Part shown: in pieces, positions 42,360 to 54,278 of the stretch
How the letters are laid out: every line of letters starts with the position of its first letter
Numbering within the stretch: the stretch's first letter is position 1
Assembly (NCBI RefSeq): GCF_028640845.1
Contig: NC_080541.1
Location: 34,191,935 to 34,255,934, forward strand
Direction: 5' to 3'
Length of the DNA: 64,000 nt
DNA from: Ahaetulla prasina
Taxonomy: Eukaryota; Chordata; Lepidosauria; Squamata; Colubridae
Notes under the pieces: model-generated
The model's database searches: none
What the model saw: only the letters and a program-made list of their open reading frames with translations
What the model was told of the DNA's origin: nothing
Position numbers and translations under genes: made by a program

Positions 42360-42445
42360 GGAGCATAGGAAGGAGGCACTGGTAAATCACTTCTGAAAAA
42401 CCCTGCCAAAAAAACTGCAGGGACTTTTTCAAGCAATATCTGAAG
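42360..42445 (+). repeat. tRNA-SINE 3' fragment
   Basis: GGAAGGAGGCACTGGTAAAT, CACTTCTGAAAAACCCTGCC and AAAAAAACTGCAGGGAC form the 3' part of the 28557 SINE family, here in plus sense and joined directly to the CR1. Confidence 0.6.
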
Positions 42446-43166
42446 ATCAGACAGAAAAAAAATGCAGCAACTACTGATATTACAATTGCTAAATTAATTT
42501 ATTTAGTGTATTTATTTATTTATTTAGTGTATTTATTTATTAATGTATTTATTTAAAATACAGAGAAAAAGGAAAATGAGAAGCAGTTCTTATCAAATGT
42601 AGCCTGGAGGAGGCTTTAGGAAGAAGTGGTATGGGGCAATTTCAGACAAGAGTGCAATCAAGGACTTCATTTATGGCTTATTAACAAAAAATTAAAGACA
42701 TATGCAGTGCACAGACTTGCTTTGTAAGTTGACAATTAAACAATAGCAAATTTCTTATTTTTTGGTGAGGGCATAATGTAGGGGAGTATTACTTTGAAAA
42801 AGGTAAAGAAATACAAATATTTAAAACAGTGTATTATTCAGAAATACTTCCAAAAAAATGTAGATAGGACAATTAAATAGACAGCAAGACATTTTCATGG
42901 AGTTAGAAATTACAACAGTTTGCTTAAACTAGATTAAACAATAGACATGTCAATAAATGATAATTGTCTGCATTTAATCGAATTTAATTGAATCAAAACG
43001 AATCGAATTGAATCTTCATTATCTGCTTTACCTTCATCTTAAATCTAAAAACCTTCCACAAAAAGACATAGTTTGCAGCAAACATTGATGCTTATTGATC
43101 ACTATAACAGTGCTATGTACAGAACTGACCTCAGTCTTACTGTAGTTGTACTGTATTGGACTGCGC
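42446..43166. other. Unassigned, about 0.7 kb
   Basis: (TTTA)n-like words at 42495-42560 and AATTGAATC/AATCGAATT words at 42970-43020. Nothing else is recognised. Confidence 0.35.
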
Positions 43167-43420
43167 AAGGAAGTGAGCTCCCGTTACTTGCCCTGGCTCC
43201 TACCCACCTAGCATCTCAAAATCATGCAAATGCAAGAAGATAATTAGGTACCACTTTGGTGAGAAGGTAACAGCATAGTGTGTGCCTCAGTGTATAGTCA
43301 TGCTGGCGACATGACCATGGAAATGTCTTCAGACAACATTGGCTAAGAAATGGAGAAAAGCACCAGCCCCTAGAGTCAGACACAATTGGACAGGGGAAAG
43401 CTTTACCTTTATCTTTGTAA
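43167..43420 (+). repeat. Sauria-type SINE, tRNA head missing
   Basis: AGTGAGCTCCCGTTACTTGC through GACATGACCATGGAAATGTC to CCTAGAGTCAGACACAATTG and GCTTTACCTTTATC. This is the body and Bov-B-like tail of the SINE at 3800. Confidence 0.8.
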
Positions 43421-45291
43421 TGTGGGATGAAGACTAAAACCTGAGAGTTAGGGGGAAATCCCTCTTATCTATTAACCACCTGTGGCTTCCATTAAACCAC
43501 CATATATTTAATTCAACATGGCTTCATTACACTAAATTTAGCAAGGAAACATATATATATATGCAGGAGCTTTCTTCATGATCCACAACATGCATAGGGC
43601 TTTGCATTTCTGATTTTATCTGCAGATTGAGTAACATGAACTAATTGTGCCATTAATTAAATATGTAAGGCATTGCTTCTTAAATTGGTGCCCTCAAATT
43701 GTGTTGGACATCAATGGTCATAATCCTCACTAGGTTGATGGAATGTAGTTCAGCACACAACTGGAGAGCATGAGGCCAGAGAAGACATATATAAAGGTAT
43801 AATAAATGTCTTTACACAATTATATCTACTTTAAAAAATAATGTCTCCTTAAGATTTTCCATAATAATTAAAGATAATGTTTCTAATTGCTTCTTCCTCT
43901 GTTTCTTTAAAAAAAAACCTTGACCATTTCCAACTACCATATGCTGTAGGATATAAAAAGGGAGCCTATTAGCATAGAAATAAATTTTATGCTCTGCAAA
44001 TTTTTGTATAATTCCTAATCTTTAGGAAGAAACATTTTTTTTAAAAAAAAAATTCACCCACGTTGTCTTTGGAGACATTTAAGTTTATGTCTTTGGTGTA
44101 GGTGGTTAAAATAATGCTTTTTTTTTTACTCATTTCAACTGGATTCATAGGGATGATGAAAATCTTGCCTATTTTTTTTTTAATGCTGTACAGTTGGCAC
44201 CATCAAACTGAAGTTTCCTTTTAAAAGGCACCCTTGGAGAATAGACTATAAATGGCAATATATTCACTGCAGGAATTCAAGATGATTCCAACTGCAGTGA
44301 TTTTTATTGGTTCTATACACACCAATATCTCCCACACACACCTAAGCAGATATGAACAGACAATGAAAGGATAGAAGACTGGCTGGGGGTGGGCAGAAAT
44401 AGATAGACTTAGTTTTCATTTCTTTGGGGTTAAGAGTTCATAGATATTTTTTCCTGCCTTCTTAGAATACAATGCAAATTGTTACCTTTTCTCCAATCAT
44501 TAAGACTTTCCCCTGTGAGACACTCAGCTAGGGATTTTCTTAGAGAATTTAGTACTGACCCTAGAACTGGAGCGATTGTTTCTTTTGCTGAGTAGATAAA
44601 AATGCAAAGCCATAAAGGACAGTTGTTATGACTGACAAATGAAAGGCGAATCTGTTGGCAAAAGAAGCCAGATTCTTGAGGATACTGCTTGAGCAAATGT
44701 GATCAAGGTTATCTCTCTATAAACATAATTCATTACTGATGCACAGTTTGCTTGATAAGCAGTTCTGTAGAAGCATGTGAATTCATTTTGTGTATGTAGC
44801 TTCAAAAGCGGGGAAAAATAATTTCCTTCACCAATGCATGTCAACATCAATAGAGATATGTTGACTAATACATACACACTTCAAAGGGGAACTTGATAAT
44901 CTTCCATTGTATAGAACAATCTGCTAAAAGCTCTACGATTTTAAACAACAGGGAGAAATTTGTCTCAGTGGTACCAAGAAGATAAGTACCATATGCCTGT
45001 TCTTTATAAAATGGCCTGGTACTTTCAGTTAAACAATAGTAACTTAGTTTATTTACAGTAAAGTATTTATGGAAATCTAGATATAAGTCTGCCTTTCTAA
45101 GAAGAAATCAAATACCCAGATACATCCTTCTTCTATTCTTCCAGGGTTTTTGCTTACCAATGGAGGTTTTGGCTCCTCTTGCTCTTGTTCTCAGATTAGA
45201 ATCTCATTTCACAATTCCTTATACATTAATGTCGCTATGTACCTTTCAGCAGAATTATGTGCTGCCAGTAGAGGAGATATTGCTTATTTTA
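43421..45291. other. Unassigned, about 1.9 kb
   Basis: AT-rich unique-looking DNA with A/T homopolymer runs near 43910, 44040 and 44120. Frames at 44430-44877 show no motif. Confidence 0.35.
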
Positions 45292-45352
45292 ATAGAATAG
45301 AATAGAATAGAATAGAATAGAATAGAATAGAATAGAATAGAATAGAATAGAA
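45292..45352. repeat. (AATAG)n array at a Snake1 LINE tail
   Basis: Twelve or so AATAG units continuous with the LINE 3' end on the right. Confidence 0.95.
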
Positions 45353-45941
45353 TTCTTTATTGGCCAAATATGATTGGACACACAAGGAATTTGTCTTGGT
45401 GCATATGCTCTCGGTGTACATAAAAGAAAAGATACATTTGTCAAGAGTCATAAGATACAACACTTAATGATAGTCATAGGGAAACAGTCAATTAAGGATA
45501 CCAGCAACAAGTTTACAATCATACAGTCATAAGTGGGGCGAGATGGATGGTGGGAATGATGAGAAGATTAATAGTAGTGCAGACGTAGTAACTAGTTTGA
45601 CAATGTTGAGGGAATCATTTGTTTAGCAGGGTGATGGCATTCAGGAAAAAACTGTTCTTGTGTCTAGTTGTTCTGGTGTGCAGTGCTCTATAGTGTCGAT
45701 TTGAGGGCAGGAGTTGAAACAGTTTATCTCCAGGATGGGAGGGGTCTGTAAATATTTTCACAGACCTGTTTTTGACTCGTGCAGTATACAGGTCTTCAAT
45801 GGAAGGCAAGTTGGTAGTAATTGTTTTTTCTGCAATTCTAATTATCCTCTGAAGTCTGTGTCTGTCTTGTTGGAGCTTATGTGCTCTGAGAACATAGTCA
45901 TTCAGTACGACCGAGTAATTCCTGGACTCAACTAGAGGCAA
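45353..45941 (-). pseudogene. Snake1-type CR1/L3 LINE ORF2 C-terminus and 3' UTR
   Basis: A frame of 108 codons (45941-45615) includes 'HKLQQDRHRLQRIIRIAEKT', 'NLPSIEDLYTARVKNRSVKI' and 'LLPSNRHYRALHTRTTRHKN', ending '.FFLNAITLLNK'. This is the very end of the CR1/L3 polyprotein, so the stop at 45615 is native. The 3' UTR runs to the AATAG tail. It is 5'-truncated; the first residues of the frame may be flank. Confidence 0.88.
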
Positions 45942-45945
45942 GTCC

Positions 45946-47519
45946 CTTTAAGGATATATGCTATGGATATTTGCCATTGTTCTTTTACAAGTTTCCATCA
46001 TCAACCCTCTATCTGGTGCCTTTCAGATTGGTTGGACTATAATTTTCAGAAGTCATGGCCAGCAACATTGTTGGGCAGCAGTTTAAGGAAAGCTGAGCTC
46101 TTTGAACATGCAACAAGCTGCCATTTGTGTATCTTTGGGTATCAAATACTATTGTAAATATCTCTCTTTCTTGATGCAGCGGCCCTAACTGTGTCTACTG
46201 TGTAACTGGTGGTCTGATTTTCCATTGCCTCAAAATAGCTGACTGCCAGGATTCTGAAACATCCCATTGGAGTGTATGGATCTATCAGTACTGAAATGGT
46301 AAAAAAATGGGATGATTTTTATATGTGTTTAGATCTGGGGAAAGGATGAACATCGATTCTGGCAGGTACTGGAACTGTTGGTTTTAAATATTGAATTAGA
46401 ACTAGGGATATCCAAACTCAAATCCTTTCTCAATCATGGGAATACTGGGTGACCTTTCACCAGTTGAAAGATACCAGATAAATTTGGAATATTAAATTTT
46501 TTAAATAAGATTTTGGAATAACGGATAAGGATTTTCCTTTGGATATACAAATGAGGTCTGCTAAAACCTCGAAGAAGCCCTTGCAATGTGAAGAAGAAAG
46601 AAAACATCTGAATAAATTAAAGATCAAGATTGTTAGAAGTAATATTTTTCACTTATTTTTAAACACTTGATATTTATTTTCTCCCTTTTTCTTGTTATCG
46701 TTACTTTTTCTGTTTTCTTTTTCTTGATACTTGTTTTGAAGGAAGCATATTGGTATACTCAGCCTGATATTTTGATTTAAAAAAAATTGACACAATCCCC
46801 AAAATGTATTAATCCCACTCCACATTTTATCACAACTTGCCATATAATGTACAACTAGAACTATAATGTACATGGAGTACGCATTCTGTTATTAACTAAT
46901 CAGAAGGTACATAGTTGCCTGCAGCTTTTGCAAGAAAATGTGGGATCACAAATTGTTTGGAAAAAGAAATAAAATTCTTTCCAAATTAGCTGCAAGGCTT
47001 CTTTGCTGACATTTAGAAATAACAGAATTGTTTACCTGAGATTCCTTTCCTCTACCCTCCATGCACATAACTGCAAAGCTCCAGTAGAACTTTAATTTCA
47101 GAATCATGTTCTGGGATGCTATTTTTGCTATTATTGTTTAATGTAATAATACTATTTAATGGGTGTTGAATAAATTGTTAAAATTCCAAAAGTCTCTTGA
47201 GCTGAATAAATATATTTTGAAGATGCATTGCAAAGAGAAGGTTTTCTTTTTCCCCCCTTTTCTGATCAATTATCTATTGAAGGTTTATTTATTTATAATA
47301 TTTGCATTTGTAATAACCTATCTTTTAGCATACCAGGGAGTTTCCAGGGAGTTTTAGCTATTATTATTCCACCTATTGGTGAGTTGAATTTATGTTTTAC
47401 CAACAAAGAAATAAAGGGGGTAGTATAGATCTATTTCAAGCTATTTAGTTCTCATCAGCTAGCCATACCCTTCTGGGATTCATACCTGGGCTACTTATTT
47501 ATTAGGTACATGTATTAAC
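45946..47519. other. Unassigned, about 1.6 kb
   Basis: No supported gene. 46490-46650 (ATGAGGTCTGCTAAAACCTC, AAAACATCTGAATAAATTAA) may be an eroded L1 5' segment, but I cannot confirm it. Confidence 0.3.
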
Positions 47520-47700
47520 CTCTAAGCCAGTGGTTCCCAACCTTTTCTTGTTTGAGGCACAACCTTTTCTTGTTTGAGGCACCCTTGGAAAGCCTTTCAA
47601 AAGTTCCCGGCACCCTTATAAGAAAATAGATATTTAAAATCTCCGTAGCTCAAAAGTTCGGCACCCTCAAAGATCTCACTTGGGAACCACTGCTCTAAGC
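47520..47700. mobile_element. Short hAT MITE, 165 bp, perfect 8-bp duplication
   Basis: The element is 47528-47692, starting CAGTGGTTCCCAACC and ending TTGGGAACCACTG. CTCTAAGC flanks both sides. Near its left end a 22-bp block (CAACCTTTTCTTGTTTGAGGCA) is tandemly doubled. Confidence 0.92.
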
Positions 47701-47789
47701 CATGGTTTCTCCTCCCTTTGTTGGCGATACCAGGGGAAAGATCACCATATTTTTATAAGATATTAGTATAATTATAAATACATCATATT

Positions 47790-48056
47790 AGTATAAGACG
47801 CACCTTTCCCCCCCACCACCTAAAAGAGGAAGAAAATTTGGGTGTGTCTTATTCACCGAATGTAGCCCCACCCAGCTTCTGAAACGGAGATTTCAGAGGC
47901 TGAAAAAAAAAGCAAGGCACAGAGCTCACAACCAATGAAACTGTTGCTAAAGTTCTACTCTGGGAACAGCTGATTGGTGGTATTCCAGAGGCCGATTCAC
48001 CCCCAATCAGCTTTTTTCTTATTTTCTTCCCCAAAAACTAAGGTGTGTCTTATACT
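47790..48056. mobile_element. MITE with AGTATAAGACGCACCTT ends
   Basis: Seventeen-base inverted ends (AGTATAAGACGCACCTT and AAGGTGTGTCTTATACT, one mismatch). TA lies at both outer edges, consistent with a Tc1/mariner-type TA target. The interior (ACCAATGAAACTGTTGC...) has no ORF. Confidence 0.65.
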
Positions 48057-48498
48057 AATAAGACTTATAGTCTGAACAGTACAGGTATTTTTTGTCAGGG
48101 CAACCTGGTCTACCCAATTATGGGACGGAGTTTACTGCTTCCATTTTTGCCTTTATTTCATAAATTAAATAAAACATAAATTCAACACCTATTGGTGAGT
48201 TTTGGCTCTGAGTGTCAAATGCTTCTGCAGATAAAACAGCTCAACCTATTTCTTAAGGAAAGTTAGTAGCGGAGTTTGGGGGAGAATATTAAAAGTATGA
48301 GGTAAGTCAATGGAAATTGAGAATACTTAATAGCTTTAGATTTGTAATTGGATGTTGATGGTGAAGGAATGAAATGAAAGGTTAGGCAGAAGTGTGGAAT
48401 GGCTGCAATTCTGAATAAGGTTAATGAATACAACAATATGTTGCTGCTGGTTTCCCTTGTAAAATAATAAAATATCAACACAGTGCTGTGTGCATATA
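48057..48498. other. Unassigned, about 0.4 kb
   Basis: No recognised feature. Confidence 0.35.
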
Positions 48499-49096
48499 AG
48501 TGGGATCAGTAGTGAAATGTAAAATTTGTTACTACCAGTTCTGTTGGTGTGGCTTGGTGGAGGGGTAATGTGACTGGGTGAGCATGGCCAACTTTTTTTT
48601 TTACTTTTAAAAGCATTTTTTCAACAACTTCTTCGGCTTTTAAAAAATGCTTTTAAAAGGCTCTGATGATCCCAGCTGAATTGCCTGATTGTCAGAGGCT
48701 TTTGTTTTCTTTTAAAAGCATTTTGTTTGCCTTTAAAAGAAAAAAAAGAAGCCTCTGACAATCAGGCAACTTAGCTGGGATCATCAGAGCTTTTTAAAAG
48801 CATTTTTTACAACCTCTTCAGCCAAAGAGGTTGTAGAAAAATGCTTTTAAAAGGCTCTGATGATCCCAGCTGATCCGTGCGATCATCAGAGACTTTTTTT
48901 TTATTTTTAAAAGCATTTTTTGGCTGAAGAAAAAAATGCTTTTAAAAGTAAAAAATACCCAATCCTCTGATGATTGTGCGGCTCAGCTGGGGGGTGGCAT
49001 GGATTTTTGCTACCGGTTCTCTGAACCACCTGCTACCATTGCTACCGGGTGGGGAGATCCAGTCCGAACCAGGAGCATTTCACCCCTGAGTGGGAC
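48499..49096. mobile_element. hAT-like MITE carrying a large palindrome
   Basis: The element is 48507-49088, starting CAGTAGTGAAATGTAAA and ending CATTTCACCCCTG. The flanks AGTGGGAT and AGTGGGAC match 7 of 8. The inside is built from nested inverted repeats of TTTTAAAAGCATTTTT and CTCTGATGATCCCAGCTGA units. The main palindrome is 48642-48808. Confidence 0.85.
48642..48808. repeat. Palindrome with about 80-bp arms
   Basis: The left arm AAAAAATGCTTTTAAAAGGC...TCAGAGGC and the right arm GCCTCTGACAATCAGGCAAC...AAAAGCATTTTTT are reverse complements with only a few mismatches and almost no spacer. A third and fourth copy of the CTGATGATCCCAGCTGA unit follow at 48857 and 48885-48990. Confidence 0.9.
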
Positions 49097-49551
49097 GGGA
49101 TGTTGTCTGGATTCCCAGAAGGGATTTCAGAGGAGCAAGAGACAGCACAGTTTAGATAGTTTGTGTGGGAGAAAGGATGAAGATAGCTCCTCCCCAAGAG
49201 TTTCCGAAGTATATGTGTTGTGGTTCAAGTAGTCTATTTTAGTTTGGCAAAAAATTTTGTTCATAGGTGAGGAAACATTAAGAAAACTGCCTAGAGAACC
49301 TTGTGTCATCAGCCACTCAAAACTCTCCACCATTTTATGTTAACAGAAAATGTGCTCCAGAATTAATTTCACTAAATTTTTCTATTAGGAGGAGATATTC
49401 ATTGGTACAATAATGGTTTGGGAGTGGGTTTCATGCCAACCATCCCATTTTTCCCCCCACTAGCAGCAATAGGTAAAATACTAGTTTTTTTTCCTCAAGA
49501 AAATAATGAGAATATGAAAATAATAAGAAATTCTATCTGTCCTTGTCCATC

Positions 49552-49554
<3 letters not shown>
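49097..49554. other. Unassigned, about 0.46 kb
   Basis: No recognised feature. Confidence 0.35.
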
Positions 49555-49600
<46 letters not shown>

Positions 49601-49601
49601 A
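49555..49601. repeat. (TC)n(AC)n microsatellite
   Basis: TCTGTC and TC units followed by CA units. Confidence 0.95.
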
Positions 49602-50119
49602 ATGTTGGCTGAGTTGTATAATTAAGTATAGGAAGACCTGAAGAATTAGTTTGGGGACAGATCCTTCTGAATATCTTGTGGTCATTAAGAATTGACACTG
49701 ACTTAATGGTTCATGATCAATTAATTGATCAGCTTTATAATGAAATAATAATCAGAATAGAGCCAGTCTCTCTCCTTCTCAAACATTATTAATTCATAAA
49801 TACAATGGAAAAATGCACCACTTATTAGAGTAGTGTCCCAATGAGCAGATTGGCCCCGTTGCATTAATTACTTGATTCTGAGATAAAACAAGCTAGCAGA
49901 AACAGTTTTTCATCGGAATCCTACAGAAAACATCAGTATATTACATAAAAATAAAATGTCCTTTGAGCAAAACTTAACTCTGGTAATGTGATGGGTAAAG
50001 TGATCATGGTCACTTCATGGACATCGAGTTATCGTTTCTAAATGAATCCTAGCAATTAGAACTGAGATAAAACAGGTTTTGTATGAAATTTGTATGATGT
50101 TGAAGGTTGGCTACTTAAA
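49602..50119. other. Candidate conserved non-coding segment (49640-50095)
   Basis: Non-repetitive, rich in ATTAAT/AATTGATCA-type sites (ATCAATTAATTGATCAGC is a palindrome), with no coding frame. Texture-based guess. Confidence 0.2.
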
Positions 50120-50335
50120 GTCTTTAAAGTTATCGACCTGGCAGACATGGCAAAATTGGTGGAGATGGCAAATTGATCTCCCTATTGAAATCTACAGAGA
50201 TTTTTATTAAATACTGGAGACCATTTATGTGTTATATTAAAAATAAGCAGAGAAAAATAACTTGATGATAAAGGATTTTAAAAATTAAATAAAGGAGATA
50301 AGGGAAAATTTTGATTGTGATTATTTATAATGGTA
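50120..50335 (+). pseudogene. Eroded L1 ORF2 C-terminal fragment
   Basis: The translation gives 'DLADMAKLVEMAN' followed by a W/F/K-rich segment with stops. This parallels 'VSNLAEMAKISAFLKD' near the end of the L1 ORF2 at 54745-54800. It is short and broken. Confidence 0.5.
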
Positions 50336-50437
50336 TAAAAGAAAAAGAAATGGTTGATGAATTCATGAAGACAATGAAGAGTAGAAAGAGATTGTATGGT
50401 TTTTCAGATAGATGTTTAATTTTGTACAGTATTTTTA

Positions 50438-50690
50438 TGTACAGATAGTCCCAAATTAAGGACAAGTTCTGTTTCCAAGATATGTCCTTAAGATGAATTT
50501 GTATGTAAACCAGAAGAGTATTATTGTATAATATGGTATAAATAGCATTGTGTAATAAATTCGAACTATACAAATTCAAACTTGCACCATTGTATATTTA
50601 ACACAAATTTTGCTACAATAGGCTCCGTTCTTAACTATGGGTCATCCTTAAACTGGGGCATTCTTAATCTGAAGATTTGCTGTATATCTT
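50438..50690. mobile_element. Tigger-like MITE, eroded
   Basis: It starts TACAGATAGTCCCAAATTAAGG and ends CTTAATCTGAAGATTTGCTGTA. The ends are imperfect inverted repeats of the TACAGATAGTCCC.AA.TTA type known for mariner/Tigger-derived short elements. TA is likely at the edges. Confidence 0.55.
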
Positions 50691-51739
50691 TTTATCTATT
50701 TTTATGTATTGTGTATTTTGTGATTAGCAAAGTTTATATTTTTAAAAAGCATCATGTTTTCCTATTGATTTTTCATGGAAAGGAAACATTCTATTTTTTG
50801 TTGATATGTTCTGGTGACTGATGGTACACATCTGCAGAAGTGAGGTGTGTTTGGATCACCCTCCGGTAAAAACACATAAAAGAATATCCTTTTAGTTTTA
50901 TCTCCTGAACCTTGAAGGGGTGTAAAGCATTGATTTCAGCACAAAAATGCTAAAAGTTGAAGCAAAGAAAGAAAAAGCAGGGAATCCAATTTATTCCAAA
51001 TAAAACTACTCTGTTCTCTTGTGACAGATTCCAGAGTCAAACACCAGAGGGGAACTGACAGCAGATGTTTTAGAGCCGGGACACAGAGAGGCTGAGTAAT
51101 AGTATAGAAAAGAAATTGCTTTGAACTTCACCCCTGCTTTAAATACTTCAAATCAATAGGGTCACAGAGCTCTTTAATAGAGTGATGAGGTCCTGGCCCA
51201 GCAGATCTTCACAGTGACAAGTTGATGTGCTTCCTAGCAGCCAGGTCATAAAAATTTCAGGCTTCCTCCTGAAAGAGTGCTTTGTGTTTCTGAGGTCCAT
51301 GCGAGGTAAGTCCCTTGTATGGCCATTCTCAAAAGCAGAGCTCTAATAGTCTACATCTAAATGGGACTGACCTCATGAATTACCTCCCAAAACTTCATCT
51401 ATAAACTGGCTCCTTCTTATACAGGCTGATGAATTCTTGTTTATTCCTAAATGGCTGTCACAAAACCTATTCATCAAACTCTTAAAGGGAGGAGTGGGGG
51501 GACGACACAAGAAGTCTCACATAATCCAGCGTCAAGCGCGGCACCATTAAATAATCATTAGACCTATTGCTGGTCTTGAGATCACTCCAAAATCCACAAA
51601 GCAAGCTTTTTCCCTCCATTCATCTGAACTGCATCTAGATGAGATTTTGATCTAATTTAAAAAATAAAATAAAAAAATGGTGAGGTTTTTATTTTTTATT
51701 TTTGGTCATACTTTATTTCCCATCCTTTCAGAGAAGATG
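50691..51739. other. Unassigned, about 1.0 kb
   Basis: No recognised gene or repeat. A/T-rich low complexity at 51655-51715. Confidence 0.35.
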
Positions 51740-52300
51740 GGATTTCCAACCCCCCCTTCCAATTCTCCTTCTTAACAAAAGTAAGAGAAAATAAAGGCAG
51801 ATGGCCAACTCTTTTCGATATCCATTTGCTTTATTTGAGCAGTTTAATGTAGTGAAACAGAGTGAAATGTTGCCACTTGCTAAATGGTAAACAACCCCAT
51901 TACCCAGAATTCTGTAGCAGAGCGGCAACAAAACCGAGTGCAGGTAATTAATCAAACTGTTGTTGTAATTGTAATGCACGATACATAAGAGATAGTGTGC
52001 GGTGTTGCTTATTACTGGTTTTTTTTTTTGCTGCAAATTAGCAAATAATAACTTCAACACAGAGTACATATCCATTCCATGCAGCTAATGCACCAATCAT
52101 ATAAATATAAAGAAAGAAAGTGCAGGCCATTACGGTTAGCCATTATGCCTGTATGATTTTTCTTTAAGCTGTTACAAGTACTATTACAGTTGGACACATC
52201 AGCGCACCAAATCACTCACGCCTGCGGTAAGGGAAGTACTATTCGCTCTGTGTTCTGACTTACACAAATGTGCAGCGCTGATTTTGAATGGTTTCAAAGG
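51740..52300. other. Candidate conserved non-coding element
   Basis: About 0.5 kb with no transposon similarity to anything else in the window, balanced composition and dense AT-hook/homeodomain-like words (GGTAATTAATCAAAC, GCAAATTAGCAAATAATAAC, GCAGCTAATGCACCAATCAT). The open frame on the minus strand (115 residues) shows no domain. This texture is typical of conserved enhancers near developmental genes, but no comparison could be run. Confidence 0.25.
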
Positions 52301-52724
52301 TTGGGTTTTTTCTTTTTGAAGACACATCTGTACTACCACTTAACTCTGATGATGAAGAAGTAAAAACACCTTTCGGCTTCCATGTGTATATTCATGTGTG
52401 TGTGGATAAAAACCTATTTGATTGATTTTTTTTTAACCTTCCAGCATCTTCCCAAAGGAGCAGTTCCCATTTAGGCATATAATGTTTGTTCTTAGTTCTC
52501 ACTGGCTCCCTTATGTCTGCTTGGTTCTCTTGCTAGCCTTGAGACCATCTTTCTCATTGATTCTACAAAGTATCTCAGTTCCAGAAATCAGCATATGTCT
52601 TGTCTAGGAGCTTTTATTTTCCAAATGTATTTACTAGTTCTGGGGTGCCAAAGATGGTGGGGATGCAAATGTGCCCACAGATACTTCTCTTTGTGCCTAC
52701 TTCCAGATCTATCTCCTTAAAAAT
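52301..52724. other. Unassigned, about 0.4 kb
   Basis: No recognised feature. Confidence 0.35.
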
Positions 52725-52824
52725 TCTAATAATAATGCTAATAATACTAATGCTAATAATACTGATAATAATATGAAATGAATACAATATACTAATATAC
52801 TATGCTATGCTATGCTATGCTATG
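52725..52824. repeat. (AAT)-rich and (TATGC)n tract
   Basis: Irregular AAT/AATGCT units then five TATGC pentamers, directly upstream of the Dong/R4-like LINE. Confidence 0.85.
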
Positions 52825-53775
52825 GAATAAAATGAAAACAGAGAACATTATAAAAACAACAGAAACAAAGGCAGAATACAAGGAAAAACAGCTGGATGAC
52901 AGATTAAATAGATGGAAAACCAAAGCTTTGCATGGACAGCACTTGAAAAACATTGAAGGAAAATGTGATGACAGCTTTACATGAGCATGGCTTAAGATGG
53001 GAACCATCAAGAAAGAAGCAGAAGGTTTAATACTCGATGCTCAAGAACAAGCACTACAAACTAATGCCATGAAAGCAAAGATACAAAAATCCCCCAACAG
53101 TCCAAACTGCCAACTTTGCAAGAGCAAAGTCAAAACTGTTTCACATTTAATATGTGACTGCAGCAAAATCACACAAACTGATTACAAAGCTAGACACGAC
53201 TGAGTTGCTAAATTAATCCACTGGTCATTATGTAAAAATACTACTTACCTGTATCTAAAAAGTCATAGGAACATAAAGTGGAAAAAGTTATAGAAAATGA
53301 GAAGCTGAAGATCTTATGGGACTTTGAATACAGATGGATCGTCACTTGGAACACAACACGCCAGATACCACAATTGTCAAAAACCGAAACCTACAATTTA
53401 TTGACATCGCAGTACCAGAAGATGCCAGAGTCGAAGAAAAAGAACTGGAAAAAATCATGAAATATCACGACCTGGCCATCGAAACTACATGGCTATGGAT
53501 TAAACATGTAACAGTGTCATCGGGGCACTTGGCAACACATCCAAGAATTTTATAAGATACATCAACAAATTGCAGCTTCCTGCAATAACATCAGTGGAAC
53601 TGCAACAAACTGCACTACTTGGAACATTGTACATCTTAAGAAGGTACTTGGTTGATACCTAGGACGCTGGCAGCAACCTGTATCAACCATTAGCACCAGT
53701 CAATAGTATTTGTGATGCATTTTTTAATGTTCAGTTGACTGAGTTTCATGTTTAAAGAATAAAGTAAATAATAAT
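52825..53775 (+). pseudogene. Dong/R4-like LINE C-terminus with restriction-like endonuclease
   Basis: Three frames together cover the end of an R2/R4/Dong-group ORF. 53000-53200 encodes 'LDAQEQALQTNAMKAKIQ' and the zinc knuckle 'CQLCKSKVKTVSHLICDC' (C-x2-C-x7-H-x4-C). The frame then has a stop at 'RHD*VAKLIHW'. The third part (53334-53555) has 'TPDTTIVKNRNLQFIDIAVP', with the PD...D core of the restriction-like endonuclease that cuts the target in this LINE class. The end reads 'LQQTALLGTLYILRRYL' with an (AAT)n tail at 53767-53781. The reverse transcriptase is missing. At least two frameshifts and stops make it dead. Confidence 0.8.
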
Positions 53776-54278
53776 AATAATATAGAAAGGGAAGTTGACA
53801 AATTGCCACACAAAGCACCAACTGCCAGGATCATCTTTATTTCTAATGCCTATGGGCATTAGATGCCACAGGCCTCATTAGAAAATTAAAAGTTATGTAT
53901 AGCTACAACCCAATGCTTTGTTTGAAGTAGAGCTCCCTGCCCAAATACAGGGAAGAAAGGGAAGGGGTGGACTACGGAATATCTTGCTTCAGGTAGTACC
54001 AGGTAGAATTCTGGGAAATTTGTAGGATGTCCCCAGTGTTTAGTTCCTAGGTAAACCCCCTATGGCTGTTTTGTGACAGTCACTACCGTACTGTACATTT
54101 TCTAAATTTTGAATTTGTTCTCTTGCTCCTGTATTAGCTTGTCAAACTGCTGCTTCTTCTTGAAGCTTCAAGGTTATTTAATTGCAAATACGCTCATGCT
54201 CTTTTGCTCTACCCTAGCTATGAGAAAGACAACATGAAATAGATGAAAAGCCACTACATGAAAGTTTGGTTAGAATAG
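53776..54278. other. Unassigned, about 0.5 kb
   Basis: No recognised feature. Confidence 0.35.

Noticed and set aside
52340..52375. CTGATGATGAAGAAG as a fifth hammerhead core
   Set aside because: No GAAAC/GAAAT-palindrome-C follows and no stem II forms.
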